Below are positions 27,301 to 35,272 of a DNA stretch of 43,419 nucleotides, one piece after another (position 1 is the stretch's first letter; each line of letters opens with the position of its first letter). The notes beneath the pieces are model-generated. The model saw only the letters and a list, made by a program, of their open reading frames with translations, made no database searches and was not told the DNA's origin. The position numbers were made by a program, and so were the translations under genes. The DNA comes from an uncultured Pelagibacteraceae bacterium (GTDB taxonomy: Bacteria > Pseudomonadota > Alphaproteobacteria > Pelagibacterales > Pelagibacteraceae): NCBI GenBank assembly GCA_902617895.1, contig CACMYJ010000008.1:1-43419 (forward strand), in the 5' to 3' direction.

Positions 27301-28410
27301 ATGAACAAAACTATAGTCAAAAGTTGGAATGAATGGGATCCTCTCAAACATGTAATAGTAGGTAGAGCAGATAATTGTTGTATTCCAGCACCAGAACCTG
27401 CAGTGGATGTTAAGATTCCACCTGACTCGGTTATGAAAGGTAAACATGGAAGAAGAACTCAGGATACAATTGATAGAGCAAATGAGCTTTTGGAAAAATT
27501 TGTTAAGACTTTAGAAGCTAGAGGTATAAGAGTTGATAGACCAACTCCACTAAAATTTGACGAAAGTATAGGCACACCCGACTGGACTGCCGAACATATG
27601 TTTGGATGTATGCCCTCCAGAGATGTGATTATAACTGTCGGTAAAGAAATGCTAGAAGCTACAATGAGTTTTCGTTGTAGATGGTTTGAGTATCTTGCTT
27701 ACAGACCATTAATTCAACAATATTTTATGGATGATCCAAAGATGAGGCATGAAACTGCCCCAAAACCTAGATTAAGAGACAATGCCTATCATCATAACTA
27801 TTTGTCTGATGAAGTAAGTATAGAGCAAAGACTTGAATGGGCTGAAAAAAAATATTTTGTAACAACTGAAGAAGAACCATTATTTGATGCTGCCGATATA
27901 TTAAGGTTCGGTAAAGATCTAATTGTGCAGCATGGTTTCACGACAAATCTAAAGGGAATTGATTGGTTAAAAAGACATTTTCCAGATCAACGAATTCATA
28001 CCGTTAACTTTCCTGGTGATCCATATCCAATTCATATTGATGCTACTTTTACTCCAATAAAGCCAGGTTTGATTCTTAACAACCCCCAAAGAAAACTACC
28101 AAAAGAGCAAAGAAAACTTTTTGAGAAAAATGGATGGGAAATTGTTTATGCTGCTCAACCTGCTCATAACTCTCCACCATCGCTAAGCTATTATTCGGTT
28201 TGGTTGTCAATGAATGTCCTTGTCTTGGACCCTAAAACGGTATGTGTTGAAAAGAGTGAGGTTTACCAAGCTGATCAACTTGATAAGTTAGGTATGGAAG
28301 TTATCCCCGTTGATTTTAGAGAAGTTTATGCATTTGGTGGAAGCTTGCATTGTAGCACGACTGATGTTTACAGAGAAGGTGAACTTGAAGATTATTTTCC
28401 TAAACAATAA
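27301..28410 (+). CDS. Glycine amidinotransferase (AGAT)-like protein
   Basis: 369-residue amidinotransferase with strong likeness to arginine:glycine amidinotransferase (first step of creatine synthesis). Key residues align with human AGAT: Asp196 (FDAADI), His245 and Asp247 (IHIDATF), and nucleophile Cys351 (SLHCSTTDV); the spacing matches D254/H303/D305/C407. NEWDPLKHVIVGRADN at the N-terminus is highly conserved. It would make guanidinoacetate plus ornithine from arginine and glycine, or a related guanidino compound from another amine. It follows the dehydrogenase with a 4-bp gap, which places it in the betaine operon, where glycine is the end product. The acceptor amine in vivo is not proven. 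Confidence 0.93.
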   Translation: MNKTIVKSWNEWDPLKHVIVGRADNCCIPAPEPAVDVKIPPDSVMKGKHGRRTQDTIDRANELLEKFVKTLEARGIRVDRPTPLKFDESIGTPDWTAEHMFGCMPSRDVIITVGKEMLEATMSFRCRWFEYLAYRPLIQQYFMDDPKMRHETAPKPRLRDNAYHHNYLSDEVSIEQRLEWAEKKYFVTTEEEPLFDAADILRFGKDLIVQHGFTTNLKGIDWLKRHFPDQRIHTVNFPGDPYPIHIDATFTPIKPGLILNNPQRKLPKEQRKLFEKNGWEIVYAAQPAHNSPPSLSYYSVWLSMNVLVLDPKTVCVEKSEVYQADQLDKLGMEVIPVDFREVYAFGGSLHCSTTDVYREGELEDYFPKQ

Positions 28411-28428
28411 TTTATATTTTAAAAAGAC

Positions 28429-29058
28429 ATGTCACAAAAAGATGTAGGAAATAAAATACCAATTTATAAACTAAAAAAAACCGTTGAAGTAATGAATTAT
28501 TATGATGAATGGGGCGAGGGAAATAAATATGATAAGGATATGATTGATTGGAATTATACGGGTCCTAAAGAAACTGTAGAAGTTTTAAATAAATATCAGA
28601 AAAAGAAAAATATTAAAATTTATGATGCAGGATGTGGAACTGGTTTAGTAGGAGTTGAACTAAAAAAATATGGTTTTAAAGACTTTTATGGTGCAGATTT
28701 ATCTCAGACACTTTTAGATCTTGTACCAAATGGTCTGTATCAAAAACTTGTTAAATCTGATCTTAATAAACCTATTTTAGAAAATGAAAATTTCTATGAT
28801 GTTGTTATGTGTGTTGGAACATTTACGTTTGGGCATGTAAAACCTCATGCATTGGATGAATTTTTAAGAATAACAAAAAAGGGTGGTTTGATTTGTTTCA
28901 CAATAAATGAGGGAATTCATGAGGAATATGGATTTGACTCAAAGATTAAAGAACTGCTTGAAAGTAACAAGTGGAAAGAATTAGAATTTTTTAAATCAGA
29001 TTATATTGCTAGCAAGGATGTTAATGCATGGCTAGGGCTATATGAAGTAACAAAATAA
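28429..29058 (+). CDS. Class I SAM-dependent methyltransferase (METTL27/WBSCR27-like)
   Basis: 209-residue Rossmann methyltransferase. Motif I is YDAGCGTGLVGVELKKYG (near residues 65-82). YGADLSQTLLDL and FYDVVMCVGTFTFGHV follow, with LRITKKGGLICFTINEG as motif III. The N-terminal MNYYDEWGEGNKYDKDM is like the YDxWA-x-YD start of the WBSCR27/METTL27 group. It lies directly after the AGAT gene. A guanidinoacetate methyltransferase role (giving creatine) is tempting by position, but the motif I is not GAMT-like. Substrate unknown. Confidence 0.82.
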   Translation: MSQKDVGNKIPIYKLKKTVEVMNYYDEWGEGNKYDKDMIDWNYTGPKETVEVLNKYQKKKNIKIYDAGCGTGLVGVELKKYGFKDFYGADLSQTLLDLVPNGLYQKLVKSDLNKPILENENFYDVVMCVGTFTFGHVKPHALDEFLRITKKGGLICFTINEGIHEEYGFDSKIKELLESNKWKELEFFKSDYIASKDVNAWLGLYEVTK

Positions 29059-29060
29059 AA

Positions 29061-30236
29061 ATGTCAGCAATTTACAAAATTATAGATAAAAAAAAATTAG
29101 ATATTGTTAAAAGACCAATCTCAAAAGCTCACGGATTACCTAATGAGTGTTATACGAATAAAGATTATACTTTAATTGAAAGAAAAAAAATTTTTGAAAA
29201 TAAATGGACAGTTGTAGGTGTAGCCAGCTCTTTACCAAATATTGGGGATGTAAAACCCTTTAATTTGTTAGGGCTTCCTTTATTTTTAATAAGAAATAAA
29301 AAAAACCAAATAAAAGTTTTTCATAACGTTTGTAGCCATCGAGGAGTAAAGTTGATTGATAAAAAATCTAATATTAGAAATGTAATAAGATGTCCCTATC
29401 ATTCATGGTCATACACATCAGAAGGTAAGTTAATTGCAACACCCCATATAGGTGGGATGAATAAACATAGTAGCCCAAAGTTTAAAAAAGAAAAAAGTAA
29501 TCTAAAAGAAATAAGATCGTATGTTTGGTTAGATCTAATTTTTGTCAACATAAGCAAAAATGAAATTCCATTTGAAAAATACATTAAACCATTGAGTGAT
29601 AGGTGGGCAAAATTTTGGAAAACAAATGACAGAAAATTAATTAATCATGCGAATGACTTTGGATATTTTAAGTTAAACGCAAAATGTAATTGGAAATTTG
29701 CAATTGAAAATTACTGTGAAAGTTATCACTTGCCATGGGTTCACCCTGGTCTTAACTCTTATTCAAAAATAGAAGATCATTATCATATTCAAGGATTACC
29801 AAATCGTTTTGCGGGTCAAGGTACAGTTGTTTATAGTCCAAAACTTAAAGGAAAGAAAAAATTTCCTTGTTTTCCAAACTGGCCCAAAGACAAAGAAAAT
29901 ATTGCAGAATATGTAGCTTTATTCCCTAATGTTATGCTAGGTATACACAAAGACCATTTCTATGCGTATTGGTTAGAGCCGATTGACCATAAAAAAACTT
30001 TAGAGCATATGGAAATATATTATGTTGGAGAAAAAGCTTCAAAATCTTTAGAATTTAAATCACTAAGAAAACAAAATTTTAAATTGTGGGAGGATATTCA
30101 AAAAGAGGACGTAGATATAATTCAAAGAATGCAATTAGGCCGCAACTCCCATGCATATAATGGTGGAAATTTTTCTCCTGATATGGATAATCCAACCCAT
30201 CAATTTCACAAATGGATAGCAACTAACATTGTATAG
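29061..30236 (+). CDS. Rieske-type oxygenase, alpha subunit-like
   Basis: 391-residue Rieske non-haem iron oxygenase. The [2Fe-2S] ligands are Cys91/His93 (NVCSHRG) and Cys111/His114 (RCPYHSW). The mononuclear iron site is His223/His228 (CESYHLPWVHP) with Asp350 (KEDVDII), and the bridging acidic residue is Glu220. This class includes betaine, choline, carnitine and stachydrine demethylases as well as ring dioxygenases. No ferredoxin-reductase partner is in the window. Position after AGAT and a methyltransferase suggests N-demethylation or hydroxylation of a methylated amine or guanidine. Substrate is inferred only. Confidence 0.9.
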   Translation: MSAIYKIIDKKKLDIVKRPISKAHGLPNECYTNKDYTLIERKKIFENKWTVVGVASSLPNIGDVKPFNLLGLPLFLIRNKKNQIKVFHNVCSHRGVKLIDKKSNIRNVIRCPYHSWSYTSEGKLIATPHIGGMNKHSSPKFKKEKSNLKEIRSYVWLDLIFVNISKNEIPFEKYIKPLSDRWAKFWKTNDRKLINHANDFGYFKLNAKCNWKFAIENYCESYHLPWVHPGLNSYSKIEDHYHIQGLPNRFAGQGTVVYSPKLKGKKKFPCFPNWPKDKENIAEYVALFPNVMLGIHKDHFYAYWLEPIDHKKTLEHMEIYYVGEKASKSLEFKSLRKQNFKLWEDIQKEDVDIIQRMQLGRNSHAYNGGNFSPDMDNPTHQFHKWIATNIV

Positions 30237-30250
30237 AAAGTACGGATTTT

Positions 30251-30691
30251 ATGTATAGACCTTTGCCAGATGAATTAACAATCAAAAGTTCTCCAATTGA
30301 AGGCTTAGGATTATTTGCAACTAAAGAGATTAAAGTTAATACTTTTATTGGCATCACTCATATTAGAGATGAGCAGTTTGAAAATAAATATATTAGAACT
30401 CCGCTAGGTGGTTTTTATAATCACTCAGATAATCCTACAGTTCAAAGAATGGTTTCTAATATTTTACCCCTTTTAAAATTTGGTGACCCAATAGATCCCA
30501 CTGCTAAAGCAAAAAAATTCAATGAAAATGATGATAACTTAGAAAACATGTATTATAATTTAAGAGAAAAACCAGATGCAAAATATTTTTTTATGGTTTC
30601 AATTAAAGATCTAAAACCAGGAGATGAGCTTTGTGCAAATTATAATTTATACACCTATCCAAAGACAGGAGTTGGTGTACAGATGTTATAA
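30251..30691 (+). CDS. SET-domain protein
   Basis: 146-residue protein made of a SET domain, the fold of SAM-dependent lysine methyltransferases. IEGLGLFATKEIKVNTFIG is the N-terminal SET motif. GGFYNHSDNPTV contains the conserved Asn-His, and PGDELCANYNLYTYP holds the catalytic Tyr. Bacterial SET proteins are uncommon and usually modify protein lysines. It is 14 bp after the Rieske gene and two bases before the DddP-like gene, so it is part of the same operon. Its target is unknown. Confidence 0.88.
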   Translation: MYRPLPDELTIKSSPIEGLGLFATKEIKVNTFIGITHIRDEQFENKYIRTPLGGFYNHSDNPTVQRMVSNILPLLKFGDPIDPTAKAKKFNENDDNLENMYYNLREKPDAKYFFMVSIKDLKPGDELCANYNLYTYPKTGVGVQML

Positions 30692-30693
30692 GA

Positions 30694-31929
30694 ATGAAAT
30701 TTAACAGAAAAATAAATCCAGAATATAAAACTTTTACAAACTTTCTCACTAAAAAAAGGATTCGAGAGGATGAAATTAACTTTGAAAAATTAAGAAGTTA
30801 TCGACTTGAGAGAGTTAAGAAAGAATTAATTAAAAATAATTTAGAGGCATGTATTTTATTTGACCCTGTAAATGTTCGTTATGCATTAGATACTGTAAAT
30901 ATGAGCGTATTCAATATGCACAATCTTTCTAGATATTGTTTTATTCCAGTGGATGGACCAACAATTCTATATGAATATTTCAATTGCGAAAAATTATCTG
31001 AGCATTTAAATTTAATTGATGAAATTAGACCTGCAATTACCTGGGATTACTTTGCACATGGAGATCAAGCTAATTTACAATTAAAAAAATGGATTGAAGA
31101 GATTAAAGACCTTTCGAATAAGTTTTTTAAATCAAAAAAAATTGCAATCGATGTTTTAAACGGCCCAGCAGTTACCGAATTAAATAAATATGGCATAGAG
31201 GTAGTAGATGCAAAATCAATATTAGAGCAAGCAAGAGTTATTAAATCATCCGAGGAATTAAAATGTATGAGTGCAGCAATAGAAGTTGCAGAAATTGGTA
31301 TATGTAAAATGAAAGAAGAGCTTAGAGCAGGTATGACAGAGGACGAATTATGGTCAATACTTCATAAAACAAACATAGAAAACGGTGGTGAATGGATTGA
31401 ATGTAGGATTTTATCATCAGGAGAGAGAACTAATCCATGGATGCAAGAAAGTAGCAACAAGATAATACAACATGGAGAGATTGTTTCCTTTGATACTGAT
31501 ATGGTTGGGCCTTATGGGTATTGTGCCGATATATCAAGAACATTTGTATGTGGAAATGTTTTTAATCGTAATCAAAAAGAGCTTTATTCAATGTCCTTAG
31601 AACAAATTAATCATAATTCTAATCTTATCAAAGCCGATATGTCTTTTAGAGAGTTTACAGAAAAATCATGGAAATTGCCTAACGAATATTACGGCAATAG
31701 ATACTCTGTCATGGTACATGGAATAGGATTGTGTGATGAATGGCCTTCTATAAGATATCCAACTGACGGTGGAGATATTAGTGGTAGTTTTCAAAAAAAT
31801 ATGACCATTACTGTTGAAAGTTATATTGGAAAAGTTGGAGGCAAAGAAGGCGTGAAACTTGAACAACAATATTTAGTTAGAGAAAATGGACTTGAACTGA
31901 TGTCTCATCATCCTTTAGAAGATATTTAA
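30694..31929 (+). CDS. dddP: DMSP lyase of the DddP type (M24 fold)
   Basis: 411-residue pita-bread-fold protein that would cleave dimethylsulfoniopropionate to DMS and acrylate. Metal ligands align one-to-one with characterised DddP: Asp267, Asp269, Asp279, His342, Glu375 and Glu390, with near-identical spacings. The DddP catalytic acid is present as Asp348 in HGIGLCDEWP, where true M24 peptidases have a His-Glu pair. Tyr337 also matches a DddP active-site Tyr. RTNPWMQE and FDTDMVGPYGYCADISR are shared with Roseovarius DddP. It sits in the osmolyte operon, two bases after the SET gene. The acrylate formed would be handled by AcuI, encoded near the end of the window. DMSP activity itself is unverified. 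Confidence 0.85.
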   Translation: MKFNRKINPEYKTFTNFLTKKRIREDEINFEKLRSYRLERVKKELIKNNLEACILFDPVNVRYALDTVNMSVFNMHNLSRYCFIPVDGPTILYEYFNCEKLSEHLNLIDEIRPAITWDYFAHGDQANLQLKKWIEEIKDLSNKFFKSKKIAIDVLNGPAVTELNKYGIEVVDAKSILEQARVIKSSEELKCMSAAIEVAEIGICKMKEELRAGMTEDELWSILHKTNIENGGEWIECRILSSGERTNPWMQESSNKIIQHGEIVSFDTDMVGPYGYCADISRTFVCGNVFNRNQKELYSMSLEQINHNSNLIKADMSFREFTEKSWKLPNEYYGNRYSVMVHGIGLCDEWPSIRYPTDGGDISGSFQKNMTITVESYIGKVGGKEGVKLEQQYLVRENGLELMSHHPLEDI

Positions 31930-31944
31930 TAATCAAAAAACTTA

Positions 31945-32352
31945 ATGAAAATTATATTAGTTATGGGATTGCCTGGAGCTGGCAAGACAACATTGGCAGA
32001 GGAAATTGCTCCTAAACTTAAAGCAAAAAGATTAAATGCTGATGAAGTTAGAAAATCAGCAAATGATTGGGATTTTTCTGAGGAGGGTAGAAAAAGACAA
32101 GCTAAAAGAATGGCAGACTTTGCTTTAAAGCTGAAAAATCAAGGAAATTATGTTGTGGCAGATTTTATTTGCCCTACTCCAGAAGCAAGAAGTTTATTCC
32201 CTGCAGATTTTGTGATTTGGGTAGATACGATCAAAGAAGGAAGGTTTGACGATACTAATCAAATGTTTGTCAAACCAGAAAAATATGATTTTCATGTAAC
32301 TACTCAAGATGCTAAGTTTTGGGCGGATAAAATAATAAAGGAGATATCATAA
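31945..32352 (+). CDS. Small P-loop kinase, adenylylsulfate-kinase-like
   Basis: 135-residue AAA/P-loop kinase. The Walker A is GLPGAGKTTL (residues 8-17). LNADEVRKSANDWDFSEEGRKRQAKRMADFA and YVVADFICPTPEARSLF recall APS kinase (CysC), although it is shorter and lacks the usual CysC N-terminus. It is followed with a one-base overlap by a nucleotidyltransferase, so the two probably act in sequence on one substrate. True APS kinase activity is doubtful. A phosphorylated polar metabolite is possible. Confidence 0.75.
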   Translation: MKIILVMGLPGAGKTTLAEEIAPKLKAKRLNADEVRKSANDWDFSEEGRKRQAKRMADFALKLKNQGNYVVADFICPTPEARSLFPADFVIWVDTIKEGRFDDTNQMFVKPEKYDFHVTTQDAKFWADKIIKEIS

Positions 32353-32726
32353 TGAGTTATGAATGGGATAATAAAAAACCAACAGCACAAATGCTTGGAA
32401 GATGGCAGCCATTTCATGAGGGTCACTATACTTTATTTAAAGAGATCATCAAAAAGACCGGTCAAGTGTGTATTCAAATAAGAGACGTTCAAGGAGTTGA
32501 TGACAATCCATTCGACTTTGAAACGGTAAAAAAAAATATTGAAGATAAATTAAATCCAGAGTTTGAAGGAAGATTTAAAATAATGATGGTCCCAAACATT
32601 ACAAATATTTGTTACGGAAGAGGAGTAGGCTATAAAATTGAGGAAATAGTATTATCTGAAGAAATACAGAAAATTTCAGCCACAAAAATTAGAGCTAAAA
32701 TGCGTGAAGACGGAGAATTAAAATAA
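32352..32726 (+). CDS. Nucleotidyltransferase (HxGH family, cytidylyltransferase-like)
   Basis: 124-residue single-domain nucleotidyltransferase of the NadM/TagD/CoaD superfamily. GRWQPFHEGH (residues 16-25) contains the HxGH catalytic signature, and ISATKIR (108-114) is the C-terminal ATP- or CTP-binding motif. The middle VCIQIRDVQGVDDNPFDFET binds substrate. It overlaps the small kinase gene by one base. The pair looks like a kinase-plus-nucleotidyltransferase module that activates a phosphorylated metabolite. Substrate unknown. Confidence 0.85.
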   Translation: MSYEWDNKKPTAQMLGRWQPFHEGHYTLFKEIIKKTGQVCIQIRDVQGVDDNPFDFETVKKNIEDKLNPEFEGRFKIMMVPNITNICYGRGVGYKIEEIVLSEEIQKISATKIRAKMREDGELK

Positions 32727-32740
32727 TTATAAACTTCAAT

Positions 32741-33514
32741 ATGAATGTAAAAACAAAAAAATTAGGTAAGGGAATTACAAATGTGGTAATTAATGATCCT
32801 AAAACTTATAATTCACTTTCATTTAAAACTTTAAGGGATCTTTTGAATACTTTTACTCGATTAGATAAGGATGATAATACAAGAGTAATAATATTAGAAG
32901 GTTCCGGTAAAGGTTTTAGCGCTGGTCATAATCTTAAAGAAGTAGGTGGAATAAAAAATAGGTCAAATCACCTTAAATTATTTAATCTTTGTTCAAAATT
33001 AATGATGAAAATTGTTGAAGGAAAGAAACCTGTTATTGCAAAAGTGCATGGTGCAGCGTATGCGGCCGGATGTCAGTTAGCTGCAAGTTGTGACCTTGCA
33101 TACAGCACAACAACAGCTACATTTGCAACACCTGGAGTAAATATTGGATTGTTTTGCAGTACGCCAATGGTTGCTGTTAGTAGAAAGGTGACTAGAAAAA
33201 TTATGATGAAGATGCTTTTAACTGGAGAGCCAATAAATGCTAAATATGCAAAAGATATTGGTTTAATTAATGATTGTTTTTCAAGTAAAAAACTTAATTC
33301 AGAAGTTCTAAAAATTGCAAAAACTATTTCTTCAAAATCAAATTTAACAATTAAAATCGGTAAACAAGCTTTCTACAAACAATTAGAAATGCCATTAGGA
33401 GATGCATATAAATTTACGAGTAAAATGATGACTTTAAATATGGCCTCACAAGATGCAAAAGAGGGAATATCAGCTTTTTTACAAAAAAGAAAACCTAACT
33501 GGAAAAATAAATAA
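32741..33514 (+). CDS. Enoyl-CoA hydratase-fold protein, ECHDC3-like, lacking catalytic glutamates
   Basis: 257-residue crotonase-fold protein. It resembles mitochondrial ECHDC3 (segments FATPGVNIGLFCSTP, KATFYKQL-like GKQAFYKQLEMPLGDAY, and AFLQKRKPNW). The two catalytic Glu of enoyl-CoA hydratase (Glu144 and Glu164 in rat) correspond to Gln112 (GCQLAASCDL) and Gly132 (PGVNIG), at the same spacing of 20. A normal hydratase mechanism is thus excluded, so it is either a CoA-binding non-hydratase or an enzyme of another crotonase reaction. AGHNLKEV and GAAYAAG oxyanion-hole features remain. Its nearness to DddP should not be read as acryloyl-CoA hydration. Confidence 0.88.
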   Translation: MNVKTKKLGKGITNVVINDPKTYNSLSFKTLRDLLNTFTRLDKDDNTRVIILEGSGKGFSAGHNLKEVGGIKNRSNHLKLFNLCSKLMMKIVEGKKPVIAKVHGAAYAAGCQLAASCDLAYSTTTATFATPGVNIGLFCSTPMVAVSRKVTRKIMMKMLLTGEPINAKYAKDIGLINDCFSSKKLNSEVLKIAKTISSKSNLTIKIGKQAFYKQLEMPLGDAYKFTSKMMTLNMASQDAKEGISAFLQKRKPNWKNK

Positions 33515-33535
33515 TAATTATTTTAAATTTAAATT

Positions 33536-34003
33536 ATGAACGACGATCAAATTAAATCCATTTTAAGAAAATCAAAAGTCATTGCAATGATTGGCGTAAG
33601 TTCTGAGAAAAAAGGGGAAGATAAAAAAAATCTTAAAAGAAAACCTGCAAACGTAGTCATGAAGTATATGCAAAACTTTGGTTATAAAGTGATACCTATA
33701 AATCCTTTTGCAGTAGGTGAAATTGTAAATGGTGAACCAATGGTTGAAAGTTTGGATAATGTTAAAGAAGAGATCGATATAGTTGATGTTTTTAGACCTT
33801 CAAATGAGGCAGAGGGTATTGCAAAAGAAGCAATTCAAAAAGGAACTAAAGTATTATGGTTACAGTATGGAATTCATAGCGATGAGGCTAAAGTGATTGC
33901 TGACAAAGAAAATATTGAATTTATTTCCAACAGATGCATAAAACAGGAATATCAAAAACTTTTTCAAAAATCTAATCCAGTTTTTCCAGTTCTTAAAGAC
34001 TAA
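33536..34003 (+). CDS. CoA-binding domain protein (YccU-like)
   Basis: 155-residue single Rossmann-type CoA-binding protein. IAMIGVSSEKKGEDKKNLKRKPANVV (near residues 16-41, cited in part), GYKVIPINPFAVGEIVNGEP, IDVFRPSNEAEGIAKEAI-like text and KVLWLQYGIHSDEA match the YccU family. The C-terminal FISNRCIKQEYQKLF is the family end. It follows the ECHDC3-like gene by 21 bp and overlaps the flavodoxin-fold gene by one base. Role unknown; a CoA-thioester regulatory or scaffold function is possible. Confidence 0.9.
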   Translation: MNDDQIKSILRKSKVIAMIGVSSEKKGEDKKNLKRKPANVVMKYMQNFGYKVIPINPFAVGEIVNGEPMVESLDNVKEEIDIVDVFRPSNEAEGIAKEAIQKGTKVLWLQYGIHSDEAKVIADKENIEFISNRCIKQEYQKLFQKSNPVFPVLKD

Positions 34004-34572
34004 TGAAAAAAGTATTTTTGGTTTATGGCCATTATAATGAAAAATCTTTCAATTCAGCAATCAAAGATGTTTTTATTAAATCGGCAGAGGAAAAAGGTCA
34101 TTCAGTAGAATGTATAGACTTATATAAAGAAAAATTTAACCCAGTATATGCTGGTGAAAAAGCTGATGAAGTAGTTTTAGATCACAGAAAAAAAATAGAT
34201 GAAACTGATTTAATTGTCCTTGTAGCACCTATTTGGAACTATAGAATGCCAGCAATATTAGAGGGTTGGATAGATAAAGTATTAGCGCCACCCTGGGCTT
34301 TTTCTTTTAAGAAACTTATCGGAAACCATGGTTACGCTGTAGGAAAACTAAAAAGTAAAAAAGCTATTATTTTCTGCACATATGGCTCTCCAAGATTTTC
34401 AATTACAGATTTTTTTTTAAATTTACCACTTAGAAGAATTAAAAAAGGTATTTTTAATAAGTGTGGTATTTATGACATTACCTATAAACGATATTTTGCT
34501 GTACCATTTGTTTCAAATGAAAAAAGAATTGAATTTTTGGAAGATGTTAAAAATACAGCCAGCAATTTATAG
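34003..34572 (+). CDS. Flavodoxin-fold NAD(P)H oxidoreductase
   Basis: 189-residue flavodoxin-like FMN/FAD oxidoreductase of the quinone reductase (NQO1/KefF/MdaB) type. KKVFLVYGHYNEKSFNSAI is the N-terminal phosphate-binding loop. LIVLVAPIWNYRMPAILEGWIDKVL is the flavin-binding segment, and FSFKKLIGNHGYAVGKLKSKK plus CTYGSP follow. It shares 29 bases with the next gene, in another frame. Probable role is reducing quinones or other electrophiles (possibly acrylate-derived stress), which is inference. Confidence 0.88.
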   Translation: MKKVFLVYGHYNEKSFNSAIKDVFIKSAEEKGHSVECIDLYKEKFNPVYAGEKADEVVLDHRKKIDETDLIVLVAPIWNYRMPAILEGWIDKVLAPPWAFSFKKLIGNHGYAVGKLKSKKAIIFCTYGSPRFSITDFFLNLPLRRIKKGIFNKCGIYDITYKRYFAVPFVSNEKRIEFLEDVKNTASNL

Positions 34573-35017
34573 TATATTCTTTCTATTAATTTTTTCTTTA
34601 AATGAATTATCTGCTGAGATAAGAAAACCAAATCCAGAGATAAAGCCAAGAGAAGTTATTGAGATACAACTCAATGCTTTGATGAGGAACGATAGTCCTG
34701 AAAAAGACAGTGGTATTATTCAAACCTGGTTTTTTGCTCACCCAAATAATCAAAGAGTTACAGGACCTATTGAGAGATTTAAAAACATGATTAAGACCGA
34801 TTCTTATTCGATGCTTTTAAATCATGAAAATTATGAAATTGTAGAAGTTTATAAATCAAAAGGTGTTTCGACATTTGAAGTTACCATTATGGACAAGGAT
34901 AAAAAGTATTACAAATTCAAATGGCAAGTTGAAAAATATGAAATTGACGGATTTTTAAAAAATTGTTGGCTAACTACTGCTGTATCTCAACCAATGCCAA
35001 TGGGTTCTTCTATTTAA
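34544..35017 (+). CDS. Exported DUF4864-like protein
   Basis: About 157 residues. I choose the ATG at 34544 (MLKIQPAIYSIFFLLIFSLNELSA), which gives a clean signal peptide of about 22 residues. Longer starts at 34463 only add residues read out of frame from the upstream gene. The mature part (EVIEIQLNALMRNDSPEKDSGIIQTWFFAHP and FKWQVEKYEID) resembles the DUF4864 family. It lies in the envelope/periplasm. The overlap with the flavodoxin-fold gene is 29 bp. Function unknown. Confidence 0.7.
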   Translation: MLKIQPAIYSIFFLLIFSLNELSAEIRKPNPEIKPREVIEIQLNALMRNDSPEKDSGIIQTWFFAHPNNQRVTGPIERFKNMIKTDSYSMLLNHENYEIVEVYKSKGVSTFEVTIMDKDKKYYKFKWQVEKYEIDGFLKNCWLTTAVSQPMPMGSSI

Positions 35018-35232
35018 TGAAAAAACCAAGTTTTCCAGTAAGAATTGCAATACTAATGGCAATACTTTGCATTCCACCAATTGGCGCCACTCAGATAGGA
35101 TGGTATTATTTTGGGCAAACTATGGGAGTAAATTTTGGTATGGCCGCAGGAGTGGTAAGTGTAATAACTGCCGCATATTTAATGTACCAAATGGGTTGGA
35201 GAGATGACGATGATGATGATTATGACTATTAG
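35017..35232 (+). CDS. Small membrane protein with acidic tail (71 residues)
   Basis: Short gene starting on the last base of the DUF4864 stop codon (TAATG). I reject the earlier in-frame ATG at 34963 because it lies inside that gene. Two hydrophobic helices (AILMAILCIPPIGATQIGWYYFGQ and AAGVVSVITAAYLMYQMGW) are followed by RDDDDDDYDY, a striking acidic C-terminus that would face the cytoplasm or bind divalent cations. Likely translationally coupled to the exported DUF4864 protein. Function unknown. Confidence 0.7.
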   Translation: MKKPSFPVRIAILMAILCIPPIGATQIGWYYFGQTMGVNFGMAAGVVSVITAAYLMYQMGWRDDDDDDYDY

Positions 35233-35272
35233 AATTATGTTTAGTTTATAAGAAAAATTTAGTAAAAATCGC

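Noticed and set aside
28429..29058. Guanidinoacetate methyltransferase for creatine synthesis
   Set aside because: Position is suggestive but motif I and length do not match GAMT; kept only as an open idea.
30694..31929. Annotation as an Xaa-Pro aminopeptidase
   Set aside because: The M24 fold is present, but DddP-specific Asp348 and Tyr337 replace the peptidase His-Glu pattern.
32741..33514. Acryloyl-CoA hydratase (AcuK) next to DddP
   Set aside because: Both catalytic Glu positions are Gln and Gly, so no classical hydratase mechanism.
34463..34543. Long start for the exported DUF4864-like protein
   Set aside because: It lies inside the flavodoxin-fold gene in another frame; the ATG at 34544 gives a signal peptide.
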